NCBI GenBank assembly: GCA_020637895.1 | Contig: JACKJP010000002.1 | Span: 806,001-870,000, forward strand | Source of the DNA: Rhodobiaceae bacterium | GTDB taxonomy: Bacteria > Pseudomonadota > Alphaproteobacteria > Rhizobiales > Tepidamorphaceae | Direction: 5' to 3' | DNA length: 64,000 nt | In this document: positions 55,725 to 64,000 of the stretch, one piece after another | How the letters are laid out: each line of letters begins with the position of its first letter | Position numbering within the stretch: the first letter of the stretch is position 1 | Position numbers and translations under genes: made by a program | The notes under the pieces: model-generated | Databases searched by the model: none | What the model was told of the DNA's origin: nothing | The model's input: only the letters and a program-made list of their open reading frames with translations

Positions 55725-56159
55725 ATGTCACGCGTTTTGACACTTAACAGTCCCTATCTGCTCGGGTTCGACGGGATCGAGCGCATGCTCGACCGGATCG
55801 TCAAATCCTCCGGAGACGGGTTTCCGCCCTACAATATCGAGCGGTTGAAGAACACGCAGACCGGAACGGACCGGCTGCGGATCACGCTTGCAGTGGCCGG
55901 GTTTTCCCAGTCCGATCTGGACGTGAGGATCGAAGCCAACCAGCTCACCATCAGCGGCCGCCAGGCAGATGGGGAAGAGCGCGAATATCTGCATCGCGGT
56001 ATCGCCGCGCGGCAGTTTCAGCGGGTCTTCCTGCTTGCCGACGGGATCGAGGTCATCAGTGCCAATCTGGAAAACGGCCTGCTGGCGATCGACCTTCAGC
56101 GTGTAGCCCCCGAAACGACCGTCAAGCGGATCGACATCGGGACAGGAGGTGTATCATGA
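55725..56159 (+). CDS. Small heat-shock protein (Hsp20/IbpA family)
   Basis: 144 aa alpha-crystallin chaperone that holds unfolded proteins. It has the rhizobial N-terminus SRVLTLNSPYLLGFDGIERMLDRI, then the alpha-crystallin domain with PPYNIERL, LRITLAVAGFSQSDLDVRIEANQLTISGR and the typical NGLLAIDL end motif. ATG 55725 is chosen over TTG 55704 because it matches the family. A sigma-32-like promoter precedes it. The stop overlaps the next gene by four bases (ATGA). Confidence 0.92.
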   Translation: MSRVLTLNSPYLLGFDGIERMLDRIVKSSGDGFPPYNIERLKNTQTGTDRLRITLAVAGFSQSDLDVRIEANQLTISGRQADGEEREYLHRGIAARQFQRVFLLADGIEVISANLENGLLAIDLQRVAPETTVKRIDIGTGGVS

Positions 56160-56431
56160 ACGCGACGGAGAAGAGATTTTCGGGCGGCGACGCCATTCAG
56201 TTCAGCCTGGAGCAGCTTGCAGCCCTGGGCCTCGGTGAGGTCGCCTATGTGAAGGCGGTTTCCAACGAGGATCTGCCGGAAGATTTGCGCCAGGAAATGG
56301 GCGCACGGCCGGGCGAGGCCGTCTACGCCCTGCATCAGGCCAATGGCGACCCGATCCTTATCGCACAGACCCGCGATCTGGCGCTGGCAGGCGCGATGGA
56401 GCGCCAGCTGGCACCCGTGACACTTCACTGA
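56156..56431 (+). CDS. DUF1150-family protein
   Basis: 91 aa soluble protein of a small alphaproteobacterial family. It has LEQLAALGLGEVAYVKAVSNEDL near residue 18 and ends in LVLQTRDLALAGAME-like residues. The ATG overlaps the Hsp20 stop (ATGA). The pairing with hsp20 is common in Rhizobiales, which suggests a role in the heat-shock response or in regulating the chaperone, but no function is proven. It is convergent with ptsN. Confidence 0.85.
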   Translation: MNATEKRFSGGDAIQFSLEQLAALGLGEVAYVKAVSNEDLPEDLRQEMGARPGEAVYALHQANGDPILIAQTRDLALAGAMERQLAPVTLH

Positions 56432-56457
56432 GTGTGGAAAAATGCCCGGCGCCGCGA

Positions 56458-56922
56458 TCAGGCGGCGTTGGGCGCAGACCCCGCCGCGAGCACCGCATAG
56501 AGCGTTGCCGCATCACGGCTTGAGCGAAGCTTGGCCGCCAGATCACTATCCCTGAGAGCGCGAGCGACCTTTGCCAGCGCCTTGAGATGATCGGCGCCTT
56601 CATCCTCGGGCGCAAGCAGCAGGAAAATGAGATCGACGGGTTCGTCGTCGATGGCATCGAAATCGATCGGCTTCTCGAGCCGGGCGAAAGCGCCCACGAT
56701 CTTGTCGACGCCGCGAATGCGCGCATGCGGAATGGCGATGCCATGGCCGATTCCGGTGGAGCCGAGCCGCTCGCGCTGCAGCAGCTGGTCGAAAATCTCA
56801 CGCGCCGGCAGGCCGACACGTTCGGCGAGCCGTTCAGCGAGATCCTGTATCGCCTGCTTCTTGCTAACCGCTTTCAGCGACCCGACAAGAGCGTCGGGCG
56901 CTATCAGATCGGTGAGGTCCAT
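56458..56922 (-). CDS. ptsN: Nitrogen-regulatory PTS protein EIIA-Ntr
   Basis: 154 aa. The phospho-His66 lies in GHGIAIPHARIRGV, and LIFLLLAPEDEGADHLKAL follows. It takes phosphate from HPr (NPr) and regulates, among others, potassium transport, ppGpp and in rhizobia ChvG/ChvI-linked responses. ATG 56922 is well placed. It is downstream of hpf and rpoN on the minus strand, the classic arrangement. Confidence 0.96.
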   Translation of the reverse strand: MDLTDLIAPDALVGSLKAVSKKQAIQDLAERLAERVGLPAREIFDQLLQRERLGSTGIGHGIAIPHARIRGVDKIVGAFARLEKPIDFDAIDDEPVDLIFLLLAPEDEGADHLKALAKVARALRDSDLAAKLRSSRDAATLYAVLAAGSAPNAA

Positions 56923-56975
56923 TCGTGTCTCCTGGTGCCGGTCAACAACCGGTCGTCCACAAACGACGGCGGGGC

Positions 56976-57548
56976 CTAGCCCGCTGCCGCCTCCGGGTCG
57001 ATCCAGCCGATATGGCCGTCCTTGCGCCGGTACACAACGTTAAGGCGGTCATTGGCGATATTGGTGAAGACGATGACCGGCGCTTCCGCCAGATCGAGCG
57101 CCATCACGGCCATGCCGACCGTCATCTTCTTCATCGCGGAGCGGGCCTCAGCGACGATGACCGGATTGTCACCGCTCTCCTCGTCGCCGTCGTCCTCGCC
57201 CTGCGCGATCGTATAATCTGCGGCGCTGAAGTCGCTGTCGGCAAAATCACGCGGATGGTGGTCACTCAGGCGCCGGTTGTATCGACGCAACCGCTTCTCA
57301 AGCCGGATCGCCGCCTTGTCGAAGCTCTGGTAGGCGTCACCCGCCTCGCCCTGCGATTTCAGGACGATGCCTGAATCGAGGTGCAGATGGCATTCAGCCC
57401 TGAACTGACTGCCTTCGCGGCTGATGACGACATGCCCGCCATAGCCCCGGTCGAAATACTTGCTCAATCCGTCCGCGAGCCGGCTGTTGATGGAGCCGCG
57501 CAACGCTTCGCCGATATCGATATTCTTGCCGCTGATCTGAACTGTCAT
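56976..57548 (-). CDS. hpf: Ribosome hibernation promoting factor, long form
   Basis: 190 aa. N-terminal S30AE domain (TVQISGKNIDIGEALRGSINSRLADGLSKYF) binds the 30S, and the C-terminal domain (KMTVGMAVMALDLAEAPVIVFTNIANDRLNVVYRRKDGHIGWIDPE) dimerises ribosomes into 100S particles. An acidic linker connects them. ATG 57548 is the family start; the frame continues further upstream. It is between rpoN and ptsN on the minus strand. Confidence 0.95.
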   Translation of the reverse strand: MTVQISGKNIDIGEALRGSINSRLADGLSKYFDRGYGGHVVISREGSQFRAECHLHLDSGIVLKSQGEAGDAYQSFDKAAIRLEKRLRRYNRRLSDHHPRDFADSDFSAADYTIAQGEDDGDEESGDNPVIVAEARSAMKKMTVGMAVMALDLAEAPVIVFTNIANDRLNVVYRRKDGHIGWIDPEAAAG

Positions 57549-57779
57549 CGCGTCTTTGATCCGGAATTGCCGAAATATGCCGGCGCCGGGCCTGGGGATG
57601 AACCCCGCACCGGTCCGGCGCTCTGAGGTCGCCGGACCTCCCGGCGATTGCATGCTGGCCGTCCCGGCGCAAGCGGCGCGGACACTATGTTTCCTTCACA
57701 GCCAAGTCAATGACGGAAACGTGACAGGCGCAAGCCCTGATGCGAAGACCGTCCACAGGGGCTCGCAGATGTGTCGGCG

Positions 57780-59267
57780 CTATAGCACCGCCGTCTTTTC
57801 GCGGCGGCGCTGCACCGATGAGGGGATGTTCAGCGACTCCCGGTACTTGGCCACCGTGCGGCGCGCAAGATCGATCCCGGAATCGCGCAGGCGGGCCACG
57901 ATTGCGTCATCGGAGAGGACATCGTCGGGCGCCTCTGCATCGATCATCTCGCGTATGCGGTGGCGTACCGCCTCGGCCGAATGGGCCTCCCCGTTGCCGG
58001 TCGCGGCGATCGCGGTGGTAAAGAAATATTTCAGTTCGAAGATGCCGCGGGGCGTCGCCATGTATTTGTTGGACGTCACACGGCTGACGGTCGATTCGTG
58101 CATGTCGATGCGTTCCGCGACCTGCCGCAGATTTAGCGGCTTGAGGTGCTGTACGCCATAGGCGAAGAACGCATCCTGCTGGCGGACGATTTCGGTGGCG
58201 ACCTTGAGGATCGTGCGGGCGCGCTGATCGAGCGATTTCATCAGCCAGCTCGCGTCCTGCATGCACTCGTTGAGAAACGTCTTCGCCTTCGCGCCTTCTG
58301 CCGAGTTTCCGACCGCGGCATAGTATGAGCGGTTGATGAGCAGGCGCGGCAGCTGCTCGCTCACGAGATCGATGCGCCAGCCGCCGTCGGCCGCTTCACG
58401 GACAATGACATCCGGCGCGATTGTCTGGCTGGTGCCGCCGCCGAAAGCGCTGCCGGGACGGGGATCGAGCGAGCGGATTTCCGCGACCATGCCCGCGAGA
58501 TCCTCATCGTCGCAGCGGCAGAGCTTTTTCAGCTGGGCAAAATCGCGACGGGCCAGCAACTCCAGATTGGCAACGAGTGCCTGCATCATGGGATCGAGCC
58601 GATCGCGTTCGGCAAGTTGGAGCGCCAGACATTCGGCCAGATCGCGTGCAAAGACGCCGCTTGGCTCAAGTTCCTGCAGGCGTCCGAGGAGCGCCGCGAT
58701 GCGTGCCTCGCCGACACCCAGCCTGTCGGCAATGTCGGCCAGCGGTTCGCGCAGATAGCCGCCTTCGTCGAGCAATCCTATCAGGTGAAGCGCGATCAGA
58801 CGGTCGGTGTCATCCGTCAGGAAGCCGATCTGGCTTTCCAGATGCGCCGCAAGGCTCGTTTCGGCTGTCGCGAAATCCTCGAGATTGACGTCGCCATCGG
58901 CAAATCCGCCCCGGCCGACGCCATCCCACATCGCCCCGCCGCCAGGCTCTGATTGCGGGGTGACGCCCGGTCCCTCGGGCTCGAATACATCATCGCGGTC
59001 GGCATCTATTGCCTCGGCTATATTGCCGACATCGCCGCTATCGGCGGTCTGGACGAGGTCACCGCTTTCAGTTGTCTCGCGCCGGGGCGCATCGCCCTCG
59101 TCATCGCTCTCGACGCGCTCAAGCAAGGGGTTGCGCTCAAGCTCCTGCTCGATGAAGGCGGCGAGTTCCACATTGTTGTATTGCAGAAGCTTGATCGCCT
59201 GCAGGAGCTGCGGCGTCATGACCAGCGATTGGCCGACCCTCAGTTCCAGTCTGGGCGATATGGCCAT
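57780..59267 (-). CDS. rpoN: RNA polymerase sigma-54 factor
   Basis: 495 aa. Region I is Gln/Leu-rich (MTPQLLQAIKLLQYNNVELAAFIEQELERNPLLE), the core-binding domain lies in the middle, an HTH at about residue 385-405 follows, and the RpoN box ARRTVAKYRE is at residues 468-477. It recognises -24/-12 promoters and needs an activator ATPase. Genes for nitrogen fixation or assimilation regulators are not in the window. ATG 59267 is the start. It follows lptB by 14 bases, so probably co-transcribed. Confidence 0.97.
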   Translation of the reverse strand: MAISPRLELRVGQSLVMTPQLLQAIKLLQYNNVELAAFIEQELERNPLLERVESDDEGDAPRRETTESGDLVQTADSGDVGNIAEAIDADRDDVFEPEGPGVTPQSEPGGGAMWDGVGRGGFADGDVNLEDFATAETSLAAHLESQIGFLTDDTDRLIALHLIGLLDEGGYLREPLADIADRLGVGEARIAALLGRLQELEPSGVFARDLAECLALQLAERDRLDPMMQALVANLELLARRDFAQLKKLCRCDDEDLAGMVAEIRSLDPRPGSAFGGGTSQTIAPDVIVREAADGGWRIDLVSEQLPRLLINRSYYAAVGNSAEGAKAKTFLNECMQDASWLMKSLDQRARTILKVATEIVRQQDAFFAYGVQHLKPLNLRQVAERIDMHESTVSRVTSNKYMATPRGIFELKYFFTTAIAATGNGEAHSAEAVRHRIREMIDAEAPDDVLSDDAIVARLRDSGIDLARRTVAKYRESLNIPSSVQRRREKTAVL

Positions 59268-59281
59268 GCCGCTCTCCGATC

Positions 59282-60124
59282 CTAAAGCCGGAAATCTTCG
59301 CCGAGATAGTGCCGCCGCACTTCCTCGTTGGCGATGACCGCCTCGGGCGTGCCTTCCATCAGCACCTGGCCGTCATGGATGATGTAGGCGCGGTCGATCA
59401 GGCCAAGGGTCTCGCGGACATTGTGATCGGTAATGAGCACGCCGATGCCACGGTCGGTCAGATGCCGCACGAGCAGGCGAATATCGTTGACGGCGATCGG
59501 ATCGATGCCGGCGAAGGGCTCGTCGAGCAACATGAACGAAGGGCGTGAAGCGAGCGCGCGGGCGATCTCGCAGCGCCGACGTTCGCCACCCGAAAGGGCA
59601 ATGGACGGCGAATGGCGCAGGCGCGCGATGTCGAACTCTTCCAGCAGCTGATCGAGATCGCGGGCGCGGACGGCCGGGTCGGGTTCGACGATCTCGAGCA
59701 CCGCCCTGATGTTCTGCTCGACCGACAGGCCACGGAAGATCGACGGCTCCTGCGGGAGATAGCCGATGCCGAGACGCGCCCGCCGGTACATCGGCAGCGA
59801 TGTCACGTCATAACCGTCGATGGCGATGGCGCCGGCGTCAGCACGTACCAGGCCCGTGACCATGTAGAAAACCGTGGTCTTGCCTGCGCCGTTCGGGCCG
59901 AGCAGGCCGACGACCTCGCCGCGTCTCACACCAAGGCTGACGCCCTTGACGACCTTGCGGCGGCGATAGGACTTTTCGACCCCGTAAACGGCGAGCCAGC
60001 CGGTTGCCGCGGCGATCGGCTGGTCGCGTCGCCGGGAGGGGCGTACCGCCCCGTTTGAAGCTGCCGGACGTATACGTTGCCGGATACTGCCAAGGCGGCT
60101 GGAAACCGTATTCAAGATATTCAA
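59282..60124 (-). CDS. lptB: LPS export ABC transporter ATPase LptB
   Basis: 280 aa. Walker A GPNGAGKTTVFYM, signature LSGGERRRCEIARALAS, Walker B FMLLDEPFAGIDP, H-loop LITDHNVRETL. It powers LPS extraction from the inner membrane with LptFG. The N-terminal 40 residues (MNILNTVSSRLG... RRRDQPIAA) are a basic extension, not conserved in Escherichia coli. The start is TTG 60124 with AAGGGA upstream; a start closer to the ABC domain cannot be excluded. It is between lptA and rpoN. Confidence 0.95.
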   Translation of the reverse strand: MNILNTVSSRLGSIRQRIRPAASNGAVRPSRRRDQPIAAATGWLAVYGVEKSYRRRKVVKGVSLGVRRGEVVGLLGPNGAGKTTVFYMVTGLVRADAGAIAIDGYDVTSLPMYRRARLGIGYLPQEPSIFRGLSVEQNIRAVLEIVEPDPAVRARDLDQLLEEFDIARLRHSPSIALSGGERRRCEIARALASRPSFMLLDEPFAGIDPIAVNDIRLLVRHLTDRGIGVLITDHNVRETLGLIDRAYIIHDGQVLMEGTPEAVIANEEVRRHYLGEDFRL

Positions 60125-60232
60125 ACGTCACGTCCCTTGAGGCAGGAATGCGCAATTGGCCCGAAGTTTGCATATCGAGCGAGGCGATTCAACATGAATG
60201 GGTGTTGCGGTTAACTTCGCGCGGCCGGCGGG

Positions 60233-60838
60233 CTATTGCGCGGACTTCGGCGTGCGGTCGACGGTGGAGGGCAGGAACAGGCCACGGACGCGGCCGCCGT
60301 CCTTGGCCGTATTGGTCAGGCGAGACTTGCCGGTGTTCAGATCGATCAGCAATTCCTCGCCGCGCAGCACATTCGGCCCCTGCGTCAGGACGACCCCGCC
60401 GCCAAGCTTGATGGTGCGGGTGGAAACGCTGTAGTCGGCCCACTCGCCGGTCGCTTCCTGATCCTTGGATCGGATCAGCACCTTGCCGCGCGCCTCTAGC
60501 CGCGTGATCTTCTGGTTGCTGCCGACCTGTCCGGCGGACTCTTCCTTTTTGCCCCGATCGCCCGCGTTGCCGCTGTAGTGGACGACGAGTTTGCTGGTCC
60601 GCAGCGTCATATCGCCCTGCTGGACGAAGACATTGCCGGAAAACGTGCCGGTCTGCTCCTTGTCCTGGATGTCGAGCTTGTCGGCCTCGATCTTCACCGG
60701 CTTGTCGGAATCGATCTGGAAGCTGGAGGCAGAACCTTCGTTCTGTTTGGGCGCCTGAGCCAGCGCGGCGCCACCGGCAACAGGTGCGAGCAGCGCCAGA
60801 GCAAGAATCAGAGACTGGGAAAAGCGCTTGCCGTTCAT
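60233..60838 (-). CDS. lptA: LPS transport periplasmic protein LptA
   Basis: 201 aa with a cleaved signal peptide (FSQSLILALALLAPVAGGAALAQA, cut near residue 28). The OstA/LptA domain shows KVKIEADKLDIQDKEQTGTFSGNVFVQQGDMTL-type beta-jellyroll repeats. It bridges LptC to LptD across the periplasm. ATG 60838 overlaps the lptC stop by four bases (ATGA). Confidence 0.95.
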   Translation of the reverse strand: MNGKRFSQSLILALALLAPVAGGAALAQAPKQNEGSASSFQIDSDKPVKIEADKLDIQDKEQTGTFSGNVFVQQGDMTLRTSKLVVHYSGNAGDRGKKEESAGQVGSNQKITRLEARGKVLIRSKDQEATGEWADYSVSTRTIKLGGGVVLTQGPNVLRGEELLIDLNTGKSRLTNTAKDGGRVRGLFLPSTVDRTPKSAQ

Positions 60839-61551
60839 TGCGATTTCTTCTCGGCGTCCTTGGCGGCCTGCGAGTCGAGCAGGACGTCGACGACGACGCG
60901 GCCGGTGAAATAGATCCGCGTACCCTTGTCCTCGATCTCAACCGCATCGGATCTGATGGTGCCGTCGAGCCCCTCGATGAGAACCGGCTTGTCCGACGTC
61001 ACGCGGCCGGCGCCCATGTCAACGTCGGCCCGATCGAGATGGGCGACATAACCGCTGCTGGAGGAAACGACGACATCCTTTTCCAGAAGGAGCGTGCGTT
61101 TCTGCGCGTTGTAGAGCCCGCTCGCGGCGCTGAGCGTCGTCTCGCGGCCACCGCTTTCGTTCAACGTGCCGTCGACCGTCTGCAGCCGCACCAGGTTGGG
61201 CGACTTGATATCCTGCTCGGCGCGCGTCGCGGTGACGCGATAGGCCTCATTGTTCTTGCCGTAACCGGACAGTTCCGGATTGGTCATGGTAACGGTCGAA
61301 CCGTCCATCTTGACCTCGCCGATGCTGACCGAAGGCATGCCGCCGGTCAGGTTTAGGCCGGAAAGCAGAATGACGACGCTGATGGCGAGCGCCGTCGCGG
61401 GCAGCACCCGGCGAAGCAGCAGCACCCGGCGCGTATGCCGGCGCGCATCGCCCAGCGCGCTCGCAAAGCGCTGCTGGACACCGCGATCGTCACCCTGCCG
61501 GGGAATGGCGAAATCACTCAACCGCCTGCCCGTCCCTCTCCCGAATTCCAC
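60835..61551 (-). CDS. lptC: LPS export protein LptC
   Basis: 238 aa if started at GTG 61551 (EFGRGTGRRLSDF). One N-terminal membrane helix (VLPATALAISVVILLSGLNL, residues about 45-65) and a periplasmic LptC jellyroll (VSIGEVKMDGSTVTMTNPELSGYG, and EDKGTRIYFTGRVVVDVLLDS at the end). It takes LPS from LptFG to LptA. The frame stays open to 61878 inside rnd. TTG 61521 (LSDFAIPRQ) is an equally fair start; no clear ribosome site helps. It lies 68 bases after rnd. Confidence 0.88.
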   Translation of the reverse strand: MEFGRGTGRRLSDFAIPRQGDDRGVQQRFASALGDARRHTRRVLLLRRVLPATALAISVVILLSGLNLTGGMPSVSIGEVKMDGSTVTMTNPELSGYGKNNEAYRVTATRAEQDIKSPNLVRLQTVDGTLNESGGRETTLSAASGLYNAQKRTLLLEKDVVVSSSSGYVAHLDRADVDMGAGRVTSDKPVLIEGLDGTIRSDAVEIEDKGTRIYFTGRVVVDVLLDSQAAKDAEKKSQ

Positions 61552-61619
61552 TTCATGGCTGGTTCGTATGCTAACACAAACAGCCTGTTTCTGGCTTTTT
61601 TCCGGCGCGCCGCAGCGCG

Positions 61620-62234
61620 TCAGACATGGGCGAAAATATCCTCCTCCGGCCAGCCGGCCAGATCGAGCTCGGCGCGTGCCGGCAGAAAGGCAAAGCAAGC
61701 CGCGGCGAGATCCATCCGTCCCTCGCGATCCAGCATGGCCGTCAGCCTGGCCCGCAGCTCGTGAAGGTAAAGGACGTCCGATGCTGCATATTGGAGCTGT
61801 GCGTCGCTGAGTTCGGCCGCGCCCCAGTCGGAGCTTTGCTGCTGCTTGGACAGTTCCACACCGATCAGTTCCCTGCACAGATCCTTCAGGCCATGCCGGT
61901 CAGTATAGGTGCGCACCAGCCTCGACGCGATCTTGGTGCAGAAGACCGGCGTTGCGAAAATACCGAAATGGTGGCGCATCATGGCGACATCGAAGCGCGC
62001 GAAATGAAAGATCTTCGTCACCGCCTGATCCGACATGACGCGCTTGAGATTGGGCGCATCGTAGGACGAGCGATCAAGCTGAACGATATGCGCGTTCCCG
62101 TCGCCTGCCGACAATTGCACGACGCAGAGGGCGTCGCGCTGCAGGTTGAGGCCGAGCGTTTCTGTGTCGACCGCGACCGCGTCGCCGAAATCGACGTCCG
62201 CCGGCAGGTCTCCCTTGTGAAGAAAGTTCGTCAT
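61620..62234 (-). CDS. rnd: RNase D-type 3'-5' exonuclease without HRDC domain
   Basis: 204 aa DEDDy exonuclease. The catalytic acids are in VAVDTETLGL (Exo I), FHFARFDVAMM (Exo II) and YAASDVLYLHEL (Exo III, with Tyr). The HRDC domains that follow in RNase D of Escherichia coli are absent, so the protein is only the catalytic core, as in many Alphaproteobacteria. It would trim tRNA 3' ends or other RNA. ATG 62234 is the start. It heads the lptC-lptA-lptB-rpoN group. Confidence 0.92.
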   Translation of the reverse strand: MTNFLHKGDLPADVDFGDAVAVDTETLGLNLQRDALCVVQLSAGDGNAHIVQLDRSSYDAPNLKRVMSDQAVTKIFHFARFDVAMMRHHFGIFATPVFCTKIASRLVRTYTDRHGLKDLCRELIGVELSKQQQSSDWGAAELSDAQLQYAASDVLYLHELRARLTAMLDREGRMDLAAACFAFLPARAELDLAGWPEEDIFAHV

Positions 62235-62486
62235 TTGGGCTTTCTAGCCTGCGAATCGCGGCTCTGTCACGGGTCAAAACGGTCGCTTCGGGCGAAACGC
62301 GGCAAGCTGCCGCCAGCCCTGATACGAAATATTACGTATGGTTATATTTATATTTTTATTAACCGGCATGGCCCATCTATTTGGGGTGAGAGTATTTTTG
62401 GCTGGATCGCCTTATTTTTTTATCAATTTCAAAATCGGCCTGACTACTTTCCATCGATAGCAGATTGCAGCGGGACGCAATTCGAC
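62235..62486. promoter_or_regulatory. AT-rich promoter region of the second PAS-chemoreceptor operon
   Basis: 252 bases between divergent rnd and PAS copy 2. It has an AT-rich core at about 62326-62364 with a TTAACC half-site (CtrA-like, incomplete) and ACGTATG, similar to the CGTATG in the palindrome before copy 1. Confidence 0.4.
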
Positions 62487-63065
62487 ATGGCTGAAAAACC
62501 CTCCGTCACCGGAAAAGAACGCTTCTTCCAACCCGAAGAAATCATCGTCAGCAAAACAGACCTGAAGGGTCGCCTGACTTACGCAAACCGGACCTTTATC
62601 GACCTCTCCGGATATACCGAGAGCGAGTGCCTCGGCCAGCAGCACAATCTGATCCGCCATCCGGACATGCCACGGGCGATCTTCAACCTGCTGTGGGAGA
62701 CGATCCAGGACGGGCGGGAAATCTTCGCCTATGTGGTCAATCGCTCGAAGAACGGGGATCATTACTGGGTTTATGCCCATGTCACGCCGAGCCGCGACAT
62801 GGACGGCAACATCGTGGGCTACCACTCCAATCGCCGCGTGCCGGACCGCGACATCCTCAACAACCACATCCTGCCACTCTACGAGCGACTTTTGCGGATC
62901 GAGCGCGATCCGGCCAATCGCAAGGAAGGACTGGCGGCATCGCGCGCCGAACTTCAGCGGGTCCTCGATGAGGCCGGCAAGAAATACGACGAGTTCATCA
63001 TGACGGTCGGCCAGGGCAAGCGACGCGGCTATCGCGACGCCGGGCCCCGGAACGCCGCGGCCTAG
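62487..63065 (+). CDS. Stand-alone PAS-domain sensor, Aer-like (copy 2)
   Basis: 192 aa. Very similar along its whole length to copy 1 at 19065: EEIIVSKTDLKGRLTYANRT, IRHPDMPRAIFNLLWET, NRSKNGDHYWVYAHVTPSRD and NIVGYHSNRRVPDRDI align without gaps. It has a longer, basic C-terminal tail (GKRRGYRDAGPRNAAA). No output domain and no membrane segment. ATG 62487 is the start; the open frame before it is antisense to rnd. It is 26 bases from its chemoreceptor gene, so the two are almost certainly co-transcribed and act together. Confidence 0.9.
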   Translation: MAEKPSVTGKERFFQPEEIIVSKTDLKGRLTYANRTFIDLSGYTESECLGQQHNLIRHPDMPRAIFNLLWETIQDGREIFAYVVNRSKNGDHYWVYAHVTPSRDMDGNIVGYHSNRRVPDRDILNNHILPLYERLLRIERDPANRKEGLAASRAELQRVLDEAGKKYDEFIMTVGQGKRRGYRDAGPRNAAA

Positions 63066-63091
63066 ATCACCACGCAAAAGGAGCGAGCCCG

Positions 63092-64000
63092 GTGTTTTCC
63101 AGTCAGTCAAAATCCATTCGAAGGGCCCTTGAGGTCGTGACGGCCGCGGCCGGCGGTGACTTTGAGGCGCGAATCACCCATATCCGCGAGACCGGCGATC
63201 TCGGCGAGCTGATGCACGCGATCAACCTGCTCATCGACAGGACCGACGCCTATTTGCGAGAGTCGAAGGCCTGCCTCGACTATGTCAGCCGCAACCAGCA
63301 TTTCCGGATGATTGCCGAAACGGGTACCTGCGGCGCCTTTCTTGAAGCGAGCATGACGATCAACAAGGCGACCTGGCTGATCAAGCAGCGCCATGAGGAA
63401 TTCGGCGAGATCGCGACGTCGTTCGAAAACCAGATGCAGACGGTGGTGGAATCGATGGCCGGTTCCATAACCGAAATGGGTGCTGTCACCTCACAGCTGG
63501 AAAGCGCGGCGACGCTTGCCCGCGACCGGACGATCACCGTATCGCAGAGTGCCGAGGAGACGTCTGCCAATCTCCAGGGTGTTGCCAGCGCGACGGAAGA
63601 GCTGAGCAGCGCCATTTCCGAAATCAACCGGCAGGTCGTCCAGTCGACCGACGCCACGCGCGATGCCGTCGACAAGTCGCAGTCGATGAGCGACGAGATT
63701 TCCGGGCTCGCGACGGCTTCTCAGAAGATCGGTCAGGTGGTGGAACTGATCAGCGACATTGCCGCGCAGACAAACCTTCTTGCCCTGAATGCGACGATCG
63801 AGGCGGCGCGGGCCGGCGAGGCCGGGCGCGGCTTTGCCGTCGTGGCACAGGAAGTAAAGACGCTTTCCGGACAGACCGCCAAGGCGACCGACGAAATCGC
63901 GGCGCAGATCGCCAGCATCCAGACGGCGACCGAACGTGCGGTGAAGGCCAACCGCGTGATCAGCGAAACGATTGGCGGCGTCAGTGAAATTTCGACCGCC
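63092..64000 (+). CDS. Soluble methyl-accepting chemotaxis protein (copy 2), truncated by window end
   Basis: 303 codons are seen; the stop is outside the window. Start GTG 63092 (FSSQSKSIRR) has AAGGAG nine bases upstream. Like copy 1 it has a HAMP-like region (TAAAGGDFEARITHI, LMHAINLLIDRTDAY) and no membrane segment, and the signalling tip DIAAQTNLLALNATIEAARAGEAGRGFAVVA lies at the same residue number (about 222) as in copy 1. It differs more in the middle coiled coil (about residues 90-200), where methylation sites are expected. Co-transcribed with the PAS gene. Confidence 0.94.
   Translation, partial: MFSSQSKSIRRALEVVTAAAGGDFEARITHIRETGDLGELMHAINLLIDRTDAYLRESKACLDYVSRNQHFRMIAETGTCGAFLEASMTINKATWLIKQRHEEFGEIATSFENQMQTVVESMAGSITEMGAVTSQLESAATLARDRTITVSQSAEETSANLQGVASATEELSSAISEINRQVVQSTDATRDAVDKSQSMSDEISGLATASQKIGQVVELISDIAAQTNLLALNATIEAARAGEAGRGFAVVAQEVKTLSGQTAKATDEIAAQIASIQTATERAVKANRVISETIGGVSEISTA

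Noticed and set aside
61626..62486. Upstream part of the open frame leading into PAS copy 2
   Set aside because: It is antisense to rnd; the PAS protein starts at ATG 62487.

Overview
The window is a GC-rich alphaproteobacterial chromosome segment, most like the Hyphomicrobiales (Rhizobiales). The evidence is the gene order: pckA beside a ChvI/ChvG two-component pair and a short HprK, EIIA and HPr, then ahcY, a DivL-type pseudo-kinase, a TsaE-AmgK fusion, MurU, addB-addA-trxA, folC-accD-trpA-trpB-trpF, ihfB, rpsA-cmk-aroA, and rnd-lptC-lptA-lptB-rpoN-hpf-ptsN. The genus cannot be told from the sequence. I see no insertion sequence, prophage or CRISPR array.

Region 1 (1-13.8 kb) is an accessory exopolysaccharide locus. 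It holds a JmjC-like cupin protein cut by the window edge, a NodB-type deacetylase, two family-4 glycosyltransferases, a Wzx-type flippase, an O-antigen ligase/Wzy-like protein, a WecG/TagA-type transferase, a Tat-exported family-5 glycoside hydrolase, a Wzz/GumC-type chain-length protein, a priming undecaprenyl-phosphate sugar transferase, and a membrane sulfatase/phosphotransferase-fold protein. Several genes overlap by 4-8 bases. An AT-rich island lies upstream of the priming transferase.

Region 2 (13.9-18.8 kb) has tRNA-Ser(GGA), a small membrane protein, msrA, a lone Flp-type pilin not found by long-ORF searches, mepA and lepA. Region 3 (19.0-20.8 kb) is a bicistron of a free PAS sensor and a soluble chemoreceptor, preceded by a perfect CtrA-type box. 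A paralogous bicistron with the same arrangement starts at 62.5 kb and runs off the window.

Region 4 (20.8-29 kb) joins gluconeogenesis (pckA), envelope-stress signalling (chvI/chvG) and the regulatory PTS branch (HprK, EIIA, HPr), followed by ahcY, which has a near-perfect 22-bp operator-like palindrome upstream. Region 5 (29-40.9 kb) has the DivL homologue with Tyr in place of the phospho-accepting His, TsaE fused to an AmgK-like sugar kinase, MurU, AddB/AddA and thioredoxin. Region 6 (40.9-51.9 kb, minus strand) is a long housekeeping run from aroA through cmk, rpsA, sppA, ihfB, lapA and trpFBA to accD and folC. Region 7 (52-56.4 kb, plus strand) has an acidic zinc-ribbon protein, tRNA-Ala(GGC), an EamA transporter, a ThDP enzyme, and Hsp20 with a DUF1150 protein behind a sigma-32-like promoter. 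Region 8 (56.4-62.2 kb, minus strand) is the rnd, lptC-lptA-lptB, rpoN, hpf, ptsN block.

The window thus carries parts of both regulatory PTS modules, cell-cycle control (DivL, CtrA box), envelope stress sensing, cell-wall recycling and LPS export, next to an exopolysaccharide assembly locus.
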